Notes under the pieces: generated by a model | Seen by the model: only the letters and a program-made list of their open reading frames with translations | What the model was told of the DNA's origin: nothing | Databases searched by the model: none | Position numbers and translations under genes: made by a program | Assembly: GCA_021234155.1 (NCBI GenBank) | Contig: JAJEKV010000006.1 | Location: 22,973,653 to 23,037,652, forward strand | Origin: Isoetes taiwanensis | Lineage: Eukaryota > Streptophyta > Lycopodiopsida > Isoetales > Isoetaceae | Length of the DNA: 64,000 nt | Direction of reading: 5' to 3' | Part shown: piece by piece, positions 1-10,226 of the stretch | Position numbering within the stretch: position 1 is the stretch's first letter | How the letters are laid out: the number at the start of each line of letters is the position of its first letter

Positions 1-1740
1 ACTAGCAAAGACAGTGGAATTTTTCTTGCATGCAGCAGGCAGAGTAGAGTCGGCATGATCTTGTCGAATGGAAATGACTGGAAAATATGGGAATCGCCCT
101 GAAATGGGCCGATTTGTGTCTTAGGAAGGCCGAAATGTGGAAAGAATGCAAAATCCGGAAGATTGGAGTAGAATTTGGCTGTGAATAACCTGATCTTGGT
201 GGCCAGAAACCGACCTAAAATCAACCGATTCGTGCCACAAGTAGGCCGAAATGATCCAGAAATCCAAAAGAAAGTGAAAACGGGAAGTTTTATGTGCTTC
301 CCTGGTTGATTCGATGGCCTGGAGGCCAAATCCGGCAGCAGCAGGCTGAGGCCGCGTTTACTGTTAACACACGTTATGTTAAAAGGCAGATAAAAATGTT
401 AACAGTTAGGTTAAAAATTAGAGCTAAGCTATAGGTTAAATTAATATGTCAAGGGTTAAGGAGTTTGGCTGGGAATTTGTTTAAGATTAAGGGCTAAGTT
501 AAGGAGGGGTATGCCGATGGATATAAGCTATTGAAGAATATGACATGGGTAGCCTAATAAGTTAACTAGTTATTTATTAAAAACCTTTGGAATTAGTTAA
601 ACTAAAGAGGAGCAAAATACAAAGCGTGGGTGTTATGTATGGAGGAAATTGGTAACGGAAGCGTAACGATAGTTAGAATGCCGTAGATTAAACTTTATTA
701 AAGTCCTAAATATAGCTAGTAACTCTGTTGTTAGCGAATCTTTGAAAAGTGGTAGATGTTTATCTTTTATTTAAATGGCAATGGTTGCATATTGTAGTAT
801 TGAGGCGATAATAATTAGTGAGTCATGGTTGGACTTTTTCTTGCTACGCAAAGTGTGTCTTAGGGAATTTAATTGACATTGAGCTTGTTAAGGTATGTGT
901 CACGATGTTAATGAATTGTAAGAATTTATCTATGGAGTAATTCTTGGATATAGACCTCTGGGGCCGGAGTCTAGGTGCGATGGTCTAGACTCGCGGTTTT
1001 TGCACAGAAAAAATGTTAATGTTACTATTTGAACATCGGGCGTTGAAACCTGAGAGGTACAACGTCATGCACGCTTAAGTGGTCCTCCAATCTTTGGGCG
1101 CAAGCCGGATGGGTGTGTACACACGCATGGTTATCCCACGCTTTGACCGACCCGGAGTTGACCTTGCTCATACCCAGAGGAATATTGGTTGCAATGTTGA
1201 TGCTTTGGTTGCTTGTCTATTGTATATGTGGTTTTTCAATGTTGGAATCAAGTTGCAATGGCTATGCTTGGTAAAATTATGCATTGTGGTTATGCTTGTT
1301 GGATTAATTACTTGACGGATTGCGGTGAGGTTATGGTAAGGCTACGCTATTGTTCTAAGTTAATGCTTTGTGATTATTAATGCTAGATATGACCTAGACC
1401 CCGATCCCCACTTAGTCCGTGTGACTAACCCCCGTGGTTAATGGTGTAAGCAGAGGTGCAAGACGCCCAGAGAGTAGCCAAGCTCGGGCTTGCGAGGGTA
1501 GATGCGTGGATTGTTGTTCAATTAACTTGACTATTATTGTTATTATATATGGGATTGAAGTTAATATTATTTTAAAGCTTTGGGAGTTGTGTGAAGCTTT
1601 GCTGAGTAATGGCAAGAATAATTTTATTTGGGACCTTAGAGCATATGTAAAGATTAAATTCTTTACCTAGGTATGCATGTATCAATTCTTGAGTTTCTAA
1701 GGTTAAGTAGATCCAACGGTAGAGATCGATGGGATCTCAG
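1..1740. other. Non-coding sequence, probably retrotransposon-derived
   Basis: I see no convincing coding sequence here. The first 350 bases repeat purine-rich phrases around GGCCGA, and 360-900 is AT-rich with repeated GTTAA words. The segments 950-1080 and 1390-1510 are more GC-rich and have the look of LTR or leader sequence, but I could not find paired ends. The region abuts the gypsy pol relic that begins at about 1745, so it may be the 3' part of that element or a separate LTR. Confidence 0.4.
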
Positions 1741-1744
1741 TTAC

Positions 1745-2591
1745 CGAGAGGTTACCTGGCCAGGCCCGTCACAGCTGAACAACTAGAGGGAGCTCGAGCC
1801 GGAATGCCACATTGTTGATTTGAGCCATGATCCAGTAAGGACCAAGGCGACGATAGTCAAGCTTGTTGCAGGGATGTGAGGTAGGGAGGTCCCTACGAAG
1901 AAGCTAGACAAGGTCACCAACGTGAAATTTAGGAGCTTCCTGTGGATGCAAATCAGCATAATGCCGATAACGTTCCTGTGCACGGTGCAGATGATGCTGA
2001 AGATCTGATTGAAGAGTCTGGAGTTTCTCAAGTCGAGACTGCACTAGGATTGACAGAGTCACCGCCAGCGATACTAAGGGACCAACGAGGATGCTAACCA
2101 GAGTTCAAGAAGAACGGAGTCTGGCCAGTGGAGGCATGGACCGAGTTATTATAGGCAAACTCAGCTAATGGAAAATAATCGACACAATCATCGTGCTAAT
2201 AATTGATAAAGCACCTTAAATATTGTTCCAGAATATGATTAGTGCGCTCTGCCTGCCCATTACTTTCTGGATGATGACAAGATGTCAGTGAGCGGTCGAT
2301 ATGCAATAACTCCAAAACCCGCTTCCAAAAACCTACGATGAACTGTGGTCCACGATCACTGACGATGGTATCGGGCAAGCCATGAAGTCTCACTACTTCA
2401 CGAAGAAGAAGATCCGTGGTTCCCTCACTGGTGATGGTGATGTTGCAGGGAACAAAATGAGCCATCTTAGAGAAACGATCAACAACAACCATGATGGCAT
2501 CATAGCCCCGGTAAGAGAGCGACTCGAGTAAAGTATATAGAAATGCTCTTCCAAGGTCCATCTGGTACTGGCAGTGGCTGAAGAAGACCAT
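1745..2591 (-). pseudogene. Gypsy integrase (core and C-terminal domain), degraded
   Basis: The open frame 2196-2591 carries the integrase core. The three acidic catalytic positions are visible: D in VVVDRFSKM, D in TIVSDRGPQF, and E in NGQAERTN. Downstream on the minus strand (2060-1745), in shifted frames, comes the C-terminal part with phrases such as RYRHYADLH, KFHVGDLV, KLDYRRLGPYWI and NNVAFRLELP, typical of the region after the core in Ty3/gypsy integrases. A fragment of the link to the zinc-binding domain is readable at 2575-2640. The enzyme would insert element cDNA into the host genome; this copy is broken by frameshifts. Confidence 0.85.
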
Positions 2592-2744
2592 GAGGAAGAT
2601 GTCTTGGAACTTCGCGCGACAGCAGATGTCACAGGATCGAATAAAAGCTTCGACAGAGCGACGAAGTCCAGGCCATCAATACTCTCGACTAATAAGTTCA
2701 AGAGTCTTGGCTATCAAGAAATGTGGAAGGAGTTTGAGAAAAGG

Positions 2745-3340
2745 AGGCCAGTCGACGAGAGACTCCTACTACTCGGACCGGCCCCTGAAGTTTCCCCGAC
2801 CGTTTGGGGCCTTCCGCAGGGCATCCACGAGCAATATGGCCAGCTCCTCCACAGTAGATAAAGGTCCTCGAACTGCCCGATCAATCTGCATAGGCTCAGG
2901 TCCGGACCTGCTGGATTCTACAGATGAAAGGACGTAGCTATAGGCGTTTGTATGATTGGGAAGACCTGACTACGTCTCTCTTGCCTACATTCGAAGAGCC
3001 GATTATCAAATCGAACTGCAAATCTGATGGCTTCTTCCAGGGTCTGAGGATCTTCCATAGACAACAACATATCTTTGACATCCTCATGTAACCCCTTTGG
3101 AAACAATCTCGGTGCAACATCATCCCAAAGTATCTACCGCAATTTGACCCAAATTCGATGCATATATTGAAGTCGGTGAGAGCCTTGCCTTAGATTGCAA
3201 AGTTTTGTATTTCGCAGTCTTTGTACCGACGATCGGTGTCTCCAAAGCATGCCTCGAGCTCTGCAGTGAACGCAGCAAAATCTTGCAACTATGAGGCTCC
3301 TTTCTCCAGTAAAGGAGCAAACCAACTTAGAGCTGGCCCT
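2745..3340 (-). pseudogene. Gypsy gag (capsid) fragment, frameshifted
   Basis: Minus-strand frames give a typical gag capsid sequence in pieces: a WFAPLLEKG-like start near 3330, SLQSSRHALETP, the LRQGS-like stretch, then FPKGLHEDVKDMLLSMEDP and QTLEEAIRFAVRFDNRLFE in 2960-3100. A PMQIDRAVRGPLSTVEELA phrase around 2840-2890 lies near the gag C-terminus. Several frameshifts and stops separate the pieces. A plus-strand relative of the same gag lies at 4736-5200, and its C-terminal end reappears at 15820. Gag would form the virus-like particle of the element. Confidence 0.75.
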
Positions 3341-3624
3341 GTGAGATATCTATGAGGGTGGAGCTCGATCACAAGCCTGATCTGATTCAAAAAACTGCGG
3401 AGCTTGGACCGAGTGCCGTCAAACTTCTCTGGCAGGATAGCCTCAATCCCGAGCTAGAAGCAGATTCATGTGAAGCAATATGTTCCTTAAGCTCTTTATT
3501 TTGCAACTGCAACTACCTGTAATAGAGTCGAAACCTCCTCCATAGATATAAAATCACCAAATATGAGCAAAAAAATGCTTAGGATCAGAGCAGGCAAGAA
3601 CCAGTAAGGGATTTCAGTTCAAAC
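3341..3624 (-). other. Leader/gag N-terminal region of the gypsy copy
   Basis: This lies between the gag fragment and the LTR end. It has only short broken frames and presumably held the primer binding site and the N-terminal gag. No match to the usual initiator-Met primer site is visible next to the LTR edge. Confidence 0.4.
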
Positions 3625-4550
3625 TGTCATGAACCTACGCGAAAACAAGGAAAATATGTGGAAAATACGCAAGAAATACGGAAGAAATATGCCAAGATTG
3701 GCAAAGAATCTGATATATGAACAGGAATCAAGAGTACAATGGCCCGAAAGCAAGCAAGAGCACGTGCCTAGAAGGCTCAAGACTGGCGTTAAACCGGAAT
3801 GGTTCGACAAGAAGGAGGTACCTCCTTATATATATAGACCAACGGTCAGGATCGTGCCACTCCAATGGATGAGATCACGCCAAGTGTCATTAGGGCGGAT
3901 TTGGGGTCTGAAAATGGCCTCGTAAGAAAAATTCCATGTCATATTTTCTCTTGCTTATTAATTGTACTTTCCTTCTCTTTAATCGCAATAAATACTCAAA
4001 AAGTAACTTCATCAATTAGTTTTTCGGCCATAACTTTTGATTCATAGCTTCAACATGATTTTTGTTTCATTGGATGCGGAATCAAAAGATCTATCCAACA
4101 GTATATGGGTTGAATATATTTTAATCTAATTTAGATGACCAAAAGTTAAAAAAATGAGAAAAAACCTGGTTTTTTGCATTTTTTTAGTCTTTCCTTTTAT
4201 CAAAAGCATATGAAAGCTATACTCATTGGAAAGATCTCGCCATGGGCTATCCAACGCAACAAACGTCGTGCAATTTGGACATCACAATCACAAGTTATAG
4301 CCAAAAAACGATTGCATTTGAGTTAAAAAGTGCAATTATTACAGTACTATTTATTGCAAAAGTGCCACGTAATACTGATTTTCATTTTGAATTCCTCTCA
4401 TTCATTGGCTTGAAGGTACTATGACGTGGATATTAAAACTTAAAGATAAGGGCCATTTTGAGACCCCAAATCCGCCCTAATGCGCACATGCATTTAGGTT
4501 CTAGAATATTCTAGAACCTCCTGGAGATACTTCCACATATGAGAAAGACG
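3625..4550 (-). repeat. Gypsy LTR, interrupted by a 593-bp element
   Basis: On the minus strand this matches the plus-strand LTR at 18449-18786 along its whole length. Shared landmarks are a paired TTCTAGAA motif, GCGTGATCTCATCCATTGGA, a TATA-like run (TATATATATAAGGAGG, 3822-3837) and the terminal ATGACA. After removing the inserted element at 3889-4481, about 333 bp remain, against 338 bp in the other copy. The TATA-like run followed by a C/T-rich stretch fits an LTR promoter and transcript start. The upper edge at about 4550 reads GACG where the other copy implies GACA. Confidence 0.75.
3889..4481. mobile_element. Non-autonomous DNA transposon (MITE) inside the LTR
   Basis: The ends are inverted repeats of about 31 bp: the left starts ATTAGGGCGGATTTGGGGTC and the right is its reverse complement with one mismatch further in. 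The uninterrupted LTR at 18449-18786 lacks the whole segment, so this is an insertion. Both ends have TA next to GGGCGG, compatible with a TA duplication as in Tc1/mariner or Stowaway elements, but the empty copy shows no clean TA, so the superfamily is uncertain. The interior is AT-rich and has no transposase. Confidence 0.75.
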
Positions 4551-4567
4551 TGAAGGAATGCCTTTAA

Positions 4568-4735
4568 CAAATATTGGTAGCGCACTTGGCAAGGGTGTAT
4601 GACTCGCAATTGGAAGATTGCGAGTTTAGACCTTGTCTTATGCATCTACCCTTTTGCATCCGTGTGACGACCATCTTATGTACATACGAGTATAATATTC
4701 GTATGATACGAATATCCGTATGGTCGTCACAGTTG
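4568..4735 (+). repeat. tRNA-derived SINE-like sequence
   Basis: A Pol III A-box-like stretch (TTGGTAGCGCACTTGGCA) is followed about 40 bp later by a B-box-like GCGAGTTTAGACC, the layout of a tRNA or tRNA-derived SINE head. A less structured tail follows. The same head lies next to the other copy of this LTR at 18345-18425, in the same orientation relative to the LTR. It lacks the paired acceptor stem of a functional tRNA, so I do not call a tRNA gene. Confidence 0.55.
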
Positions 4736-5200
4736 GCTCTCTTCTTTCTGGGTCAGCCTTGAGTTAGTTTGACCCCCTGCTGGAGAAAGGGGTTCCCGAG
4801 TTGCAAAATTTTGCTTTATTCACTGCAGAGCTCGAGGCATGCTTTGGAGACACCGATCATCAGCGCACAGCAGTCACAAAACTTTGCAATCTAAGGCAAG
4901 GCTCACGTCCAGCTTCAGTATATGTATTGAAATTTCAGTCAAATTGCGGTAGAAACTGCCTAGAATGATGTTACACTTCGAGATTATTTCCGAAGGGGGT
5001 TACATGAGGATGCCAAAGATATGCTGTTGTCTATGGAGGACCCTCAGACTTTGGAAAAAGCCATCAGATTTGCAGTTCGATGTGATAATCGGCTCTTCGA
5101 ACATAGGCAAGAGAGACATGGTCAGATTGATCGGGCAGTTCGAGGACCTTTATCTGCCACTGAGAAGCAACATTAGAGAGAGGCTAATCTTTCACAAGGC
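4736..5200 (+). pseudogene. Gypsy gag fragment, plus-strand copy
   Basis: Same gag family as 2745-3340 but on the opposite strand. Readable phrases in shifting frames are WFDPLLEKGVPELQNFALF, TAELEACFGDTD, LCNLRQGSRPASVY and, near 5130, IDRAVRGPLSATEK. Stops and frameshifts interrupt it. With the minus-strand copy it forms a head-to-head arrangement around the LTR, so two insertions, or an inversion, took part. The sequence ends where the GGTTTT-rich repeat begins. Confidence 0.7.
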
Positions 5201-5968
5201 ACCCAAAAATTTAACCATTATAAATAACCACTACAAAACCACTACGATAGTGGTTTTCTGAGCAGAAATATTTTTTCTCAATAAAATCCACATATTGAAG
5301 TGGTTTTTAAAATGTGAATGTGGTTTTATATGCTAGTTTATACTCTAATATGGTTATTTGAAAGTGATAAAGTTTTTTATCAAGGTTTTTTATACTGATT
5401 TGACATGTCATGATGGTTAATCATGCAGTTTGCAACATTGAGAGTAAGAAAGGGATATTTACTAGTTTTTTAAGATGTGTAGATGGTTTTGAGAGCGGAT
5501 TTAACTGGTAATACTTCAAGGTTTTTTATATAGTTTAATAACATGTTTTTGTTTGTGATTTTTCATCCTAGTTTTGCAAGAAAACACGACATGCCAAAAT
5601 GTTAGTGTTTTTTGACTATAAATACTTTAATGGTTCTAGACATAGCATTTTTCATGTGAGGTTTTCCATAATAATTTCTAAGCTAACGTGACTTGCCAAA
5701 TTGTTACTAGTTTTTTAATATGGTTTGTTGATTGACTTTTGCAATTTCTTATTCACAAAAGAATGCTAGTGGTTTTGTCATGGAACATTTAAATCATTGT
5801 GTGGTTTTATTTACGCTTTCCTAAGTTATTATGACTTTAAATTACTTGTGGTTTTAACATGGTTTTCTTGGTCAATCTTCGCAAGATGGAAGCTAACGTA
5901 GTCTATATAGTCAAATCTTTCATGGTTTTTTCTTTATAGTTGATGGTATTTTATAGTGGTTTTATCTA
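5196..5968 (+). repeat. GGTTTT-rich interspersed repeat, copy 1
   Basis: About fifteen GGTTTT or GGTTTTT words occur in roughly 720 bp, at irregular 30-70 bp intervals, embedded in AT-rich DNA with many GTGGTTTT phrases. The left end carries CACAAGGCACCCAAAA. The same terminal word (CACAAGGCATCCAAAA) ends the copy at 14569-15800, which is in the opposite orientation. No open frame is credible. The family is not one I recognise. Confidence 0.55.
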
Positions 5969-7258
5969 AACTTAACAAACATAATTTGAGATATTAATTA
6001 CAGTCCCAATTTCTAGGGTGGAAATGATCTCAAGATTTGTAATGTCAGGTTCTACAAGTGCGCACGATTGCGATGTTGAGGTTATAGAAACCTTGAGTAG
6101 TACATTAACTTGTGAATATCTCTTGTGAATTCGAAGTTTTAGGATCCCGACGTCGAAAATAGAACTTATTCTAAAAGGCTTAATCTGTGCATCTCTATAG
6201 AATAGTTGTGATATCGAGATTATGGAGATAGACAAATGATCAACTTAGAACTTTACATGTGAAGACGACAAACTTAGTTTGTAGTTGTGGATGTATATAC
6301 ATTATGCTTCCACATTATTATTTGATGTATTGCATTTTAAATGTTGTTTCCTCTAGATCACTTTGATGTTGAGAAAGAAACAAATGAGGGCAATTTGTGA
6401 GTTAATAAAATTCAGTTTGAGTTCATTTCGATAGAGACTTTATGCAAATTGTTATGTCACTTTTCTTATTTAATTTCTAACCTTTACAACCATGCAAAAC
6501 ACTCTAGTAGGAATCATTGTTTTAAAAGCATTGACCATAATATTGTTTGAGCATTGACCCTAGGTATAACCCCTCGGTCAGGTGAAGCTTCGCGGGATTA
6601 GCTCCATTGATCTCCACAATGCTTAGTTAAAAATCACATATTGGTTCTCGTTTAAAGGATTCATGTGATCCGCAGATCATATCATTTTGTCAATTCCTAC
6701 TATTGTGTTCACATAGATTCAACCCTTTAACAACCACATGTTTTTGAATGATTTTCATATCTTATGATCATGATGCACATGGGAGCGTGGATTGCACTCA
6801 AATTAGCCCTACCGTTATACTTTCGATGGTACAAGATTTCTGAGGAGGTCGAATTTGGTGGTACAAGATTTTTGCCCGGAGGTCGAATCATGGTTTTTAG
6901 AAAGTTTCAAGCCATATTGCAGGAGACCGTTGATGGAGAATGGTATCGAGATCTGTAATTTGTTAGAGAATCAAAGTTGTAGTAGCCGAATCTGATGCTT
7001 GGTCTCTCGGCACGATGATCGAAGAAGAGAAAAAGTTAAATTTGTGAATGATGCATTGCCAGTCAACTAACAAATATTGATCCGGTCAAATACCAAATGA
7101 ATAGTGTTATTCATTTGAACCTTCGCAAATAGTTCAAAATTTAGATGGTGGTATTTGACAAAGCTTTCTTTAGAAAAGAACTTTACATATCGAATTAGCA
7201 GTGTTTGAGCAGTGTTTGCCAGATAAGTTGCATACTCTAATACATGTTACAAAATTCA
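5969..7258. other. No feature recognised
   Basis: AT-rich DNA with no supported gene. The short frame at 6764-6958 has no recognisable family and I do not call it. Confidence 0.5.
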
Positions 7259-7261
7259 AAT

Positions 7262-8010
7262 GCAACTATTGAATGCCATTGACATGAACCTTCACAATAA
7301 TGTTTTTCTGTTTTGAATATTTCAGAAGAACGTTGAATATTGGATGATCATATCGCACAGGTAATAACTGAGCAAGCTGCTTATAACTGATAACACAAAC
7401 AGTGATTCCATCAGTATACACGGGACATAAAAGAACCTGGAAATAACACAGACACAATTTCTTTTGAATGAAATAGATATATTACCAGAGCATTGAGTAC
7501 AACAAACTTTTTGCCAATTACACGCTTTCTTTTCATATTCTATGACTGCTGGAAAACGATGTCATTCAATCAACAAATAAAATAACTTGAAATGACATAT
7601 ATTACAAACAAAGGAGCAGCTGCTAATACCTGTCAAAGCACTGATGCTTAATCTGCAACTAGCCAAAGCATTTCCTCAATCCAATAGATAGTAAAAAGCA
7701 TGTCGTCCAATGCCACTTTTTCTGACAGTCAACACTTTAAGAAGACAATCCCAAGATTGCCACCTCTTTTCCTCATAAGATGGCACCAAGCACCGTGCTC
7801 CTCTCTTGTTTGTTAAATTCAACCACGTAATCTTCACTTTCCTGTCTTTTTCATTTACTGCATTAACAAGAGCATACCAACAACCATCAGATGAGGTCAA
7901 ATGGGGTGCAGAACTATGTTTGATAGCTTGAACAGCAACAACATCCTCCTCCTCCAAAGTTGCCCCTTGCGATGCTTCACGACAAACTGGGGCACTTCAC
8001 GAAATTTCGA
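7262..8010 (-). pseudogene. Broken multi-exon gene fragment, family not recognised
   Basis: Read on the minus strand, three exon-like pieces keep splice signals. The first (about 8010-7630) includes SSDGCWYALVNAVNEKDRK and ITWLNL and ends at a CAG|GTATTA donor. The second (about 7549-7487) follows TTTTCCAG, encodes MKRKRVIGKKFVVLNAL and ends at a GTAATA donor. The third (from about 7446) follows ATTTCCAG and encodes VLLCPVYTDGITVCVISYKQ, then YDHPIFNVLLKYSKQ. The second and third join in phase 0. The first exon frame closes before its donor and the second has an in-frame TAG at its start, so the copy is probably dead. I cannot name the protein. Confidence 0.45.
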
Positions 8011-10211
8011 CTATGCGGTTGCTTCTAGAAGGCCATAGTTACCCTAGGGCACATGCATGAAGAGCCTTGCCCCGATCAACTGCCCCTACTTCCTTGTGCA
8101 TGCTACGTTTAATTAAGACTGGCGCACGCACTACAGGCAAGGAGTGCATCGAGCGAAAGCTCGACTAGTTGCTATATTAGATTTTACATGTCATAGCAGG
8201 TGGTTGCAGATCTCTGTGTCCATGGATATGAACATGAACAAAAAGTGGCCATTTCAAAAGGCATCATAACTTAGTTATGGTAAGATGATAACTGATGCTT
8301 GTAACTGCCTTTTAGCTTAGTTGCATAGACTTAGTTAAATCTTAACCAGTGTTATTTGCAAGGAAACTGTCAGATGTGGCATGCGTGCAAGCTAGGGCCA
8401 TGTCATCTTTTATATGGAATTTATTTTCTAGTTTCCACGGTGGAATAGGTAGATGTACTCAAGACATCAACAAGTATGCTCCAAGGACAAACCTTGCATA
8501 TTAGAGGATAAACCTTTAACCATAGCAACATCCATCATTTACGATGGATCAAGCTCATTCTCAAGGGCTGGCTTCCTAGGGAAGCATGTGGAAAATGTCT
8601 TATGCCCACATGTTTTGAAATAAAATCTTAGCGAACTTTTCTCTCTGTTAGTTTTAGCTTTTCTCATGTTGCACTGTGTTGATATATTGTTCTTGGGATA
8701 AATGCAGGTTGGATTTAGGATATTGAAGTTCTTACGTTTTGTTCACAGATATAGATAGTTTGATCCAAGCTTTAGAGCAAAGAATGTAAAAATAGAATTT
8801 GAATCCGAAAGTTAGACAAGCACATCATAACAATGTTATCCATTTGCAGCAATTTCTATAGGGTTTCCTTCTAACTCAATGCCTATCAATATCACATATC
8901 GAATATTCTATAATGGTCCAGTCTCTTATTTATGGACTTCGAATTTGGATCTTCAACGCTCTTTACTAGATATCCCACTTTAGAAGTCCGTGGCCATGTA
9001 TGTGGCAATTCTTACAAATAGAGCATTGTGGCTTAGACGTGTGTCACAAATAGAGCATTTTGGCTTAGACGTTCTATACATGCTGTATTTTTGCATTGTG
9101 GCTTAGACGTGCATCATAGGGCGGTAGCCAGGAGGGGGTCCCTTGGAGTGGCAGAATGGTGGACCAGTTAGATAAGGATATCGGTTTTGATTTCTGTAGA
9201 TTTGTATTGCTATTTCTGTAGGTTTCGAGTTGTATTTGCTGAACGACCTGCTCTTCGAAGAACTGTGAGATGTTGATCGAATCTAGTGATATTGTTCTTA
9301 TTTTGTATTCTGTACCATTGAACATTATTGTTTGGACAAGCGTTCCATCATAACCATAGGCAAAGAACGGTTGATGTAGAGGCTACTAACTATTGCCTGT
9401 ATGTTTATTTTTGTATTTGTATTTTACCTTTGTATATGCGTATTGTTGCACCGACTTTATACCAAGTTATTTTACCTTTTTTTTTTTGTAAACGAATGTT
9501 GCACCATTAAATGCTACCGAAACCCTAAAATACGTTAGAGAAAAAATTCCAGACCTAATCCGGTGGTGATGGCAGCGGACGTTTCAGCCGGGATGCATCA
9601 ATGATGGCTGTTGGCAGGAAAGGGGGGCCGGTGAGCTGATTGCTGGCCCCGAAAAAATCTCAAGAAGGATCAGGTACCTATTTGCATTGTCTGATTCTGC
9701 AGTGGAAAATTTTGTGTTTAATACCAAAGAAGCTGATTGAGCTGAGGAGCTGCGAAATTCTCTTGCGAAATTCCTTTACTGCTTCTGATTCAGGTATGTG
9801 AATGTAAAGGATTATGTATTATGTATAGGAAGATTAAAATGGCAGATAGGTCTACCTCTATCATGAATATGCATTCTGGAAATGGTTATGACAATGAATT
9901 TATATCTGAAATTATGCATTTGAAGTGATAGTTTTCTAAAGCAAAAGCTTTGTAATTAACTGATTATAGGCAAACTATTGTGTGATGCTGTATCTACTTT
10001 CTTATTTTTGAGTTTCCATGCAGTTAATAACGGATTCTATAATTCATGTTAACTTTGATAGAATTGACTACTTGATGAATGATTACTTGATGAATTACTT
10101 GGACTTGCATAAACTCTTGGCTTTTCATAACTGCATTAACACTGTACCTGCCAGCTCTAGATATTTAATCAACAAGCCATTTCTTATTGATTTAGCTTTA
10201 CATTATTCCAG
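8011..10211. other. Intergenic DNA and likely 5' leader of the downstream gene
   Basis: No coding sequence is supported in 8011-9500. A possible untranslated first exon lies around 9540-9670: it starts after AAACCCTAAAA, a common motif near plant transcription starts, and has a GTACCT donor near 9676. A pyrimidine-rich acceptor (TTATTCCAG) at 10203-10211 lies just before the start codon at 10227. A 9-bp A-free stretch at 9479-9487 is a simple T run. Confidence 0.35.
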
Positions 10212-10226
10212 GTCTCAACTATCTCC

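Larger units (their letters stand above)
1740..4550 (-). mobile_element. Ty3/gypsy LTR retrotransposon, internally deleted
   Basis: Read on the minus strand, the order is LTR (3625-4550), leader, gag fragment (about 2745-3340), then integrase (1745-2591). Protease, reverse transcriptase and RNase H are missing: gag runs into the integrase region near 2600-2745, so a large internal deletion has occurred. The gag and pol resemble the Ty3/gypsy type with the integrase phrase VVVDRFSKMAHF. In plants I associate this with Tcn1-like chromoviruses of non-seed plants (knowledge-based inference). No chromodomain was recognised. A second copy of the same family lies on the plus strand at 15805-18786. 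Stops and frameshifts make it inactive. Confidence 0.8.

Noticed and set aside
4574-4640. Functional tRNA gene
   Set aside because: A-box and B-box are present but there is no paired acceptor stem; tRNA-derived repeat is the better call.
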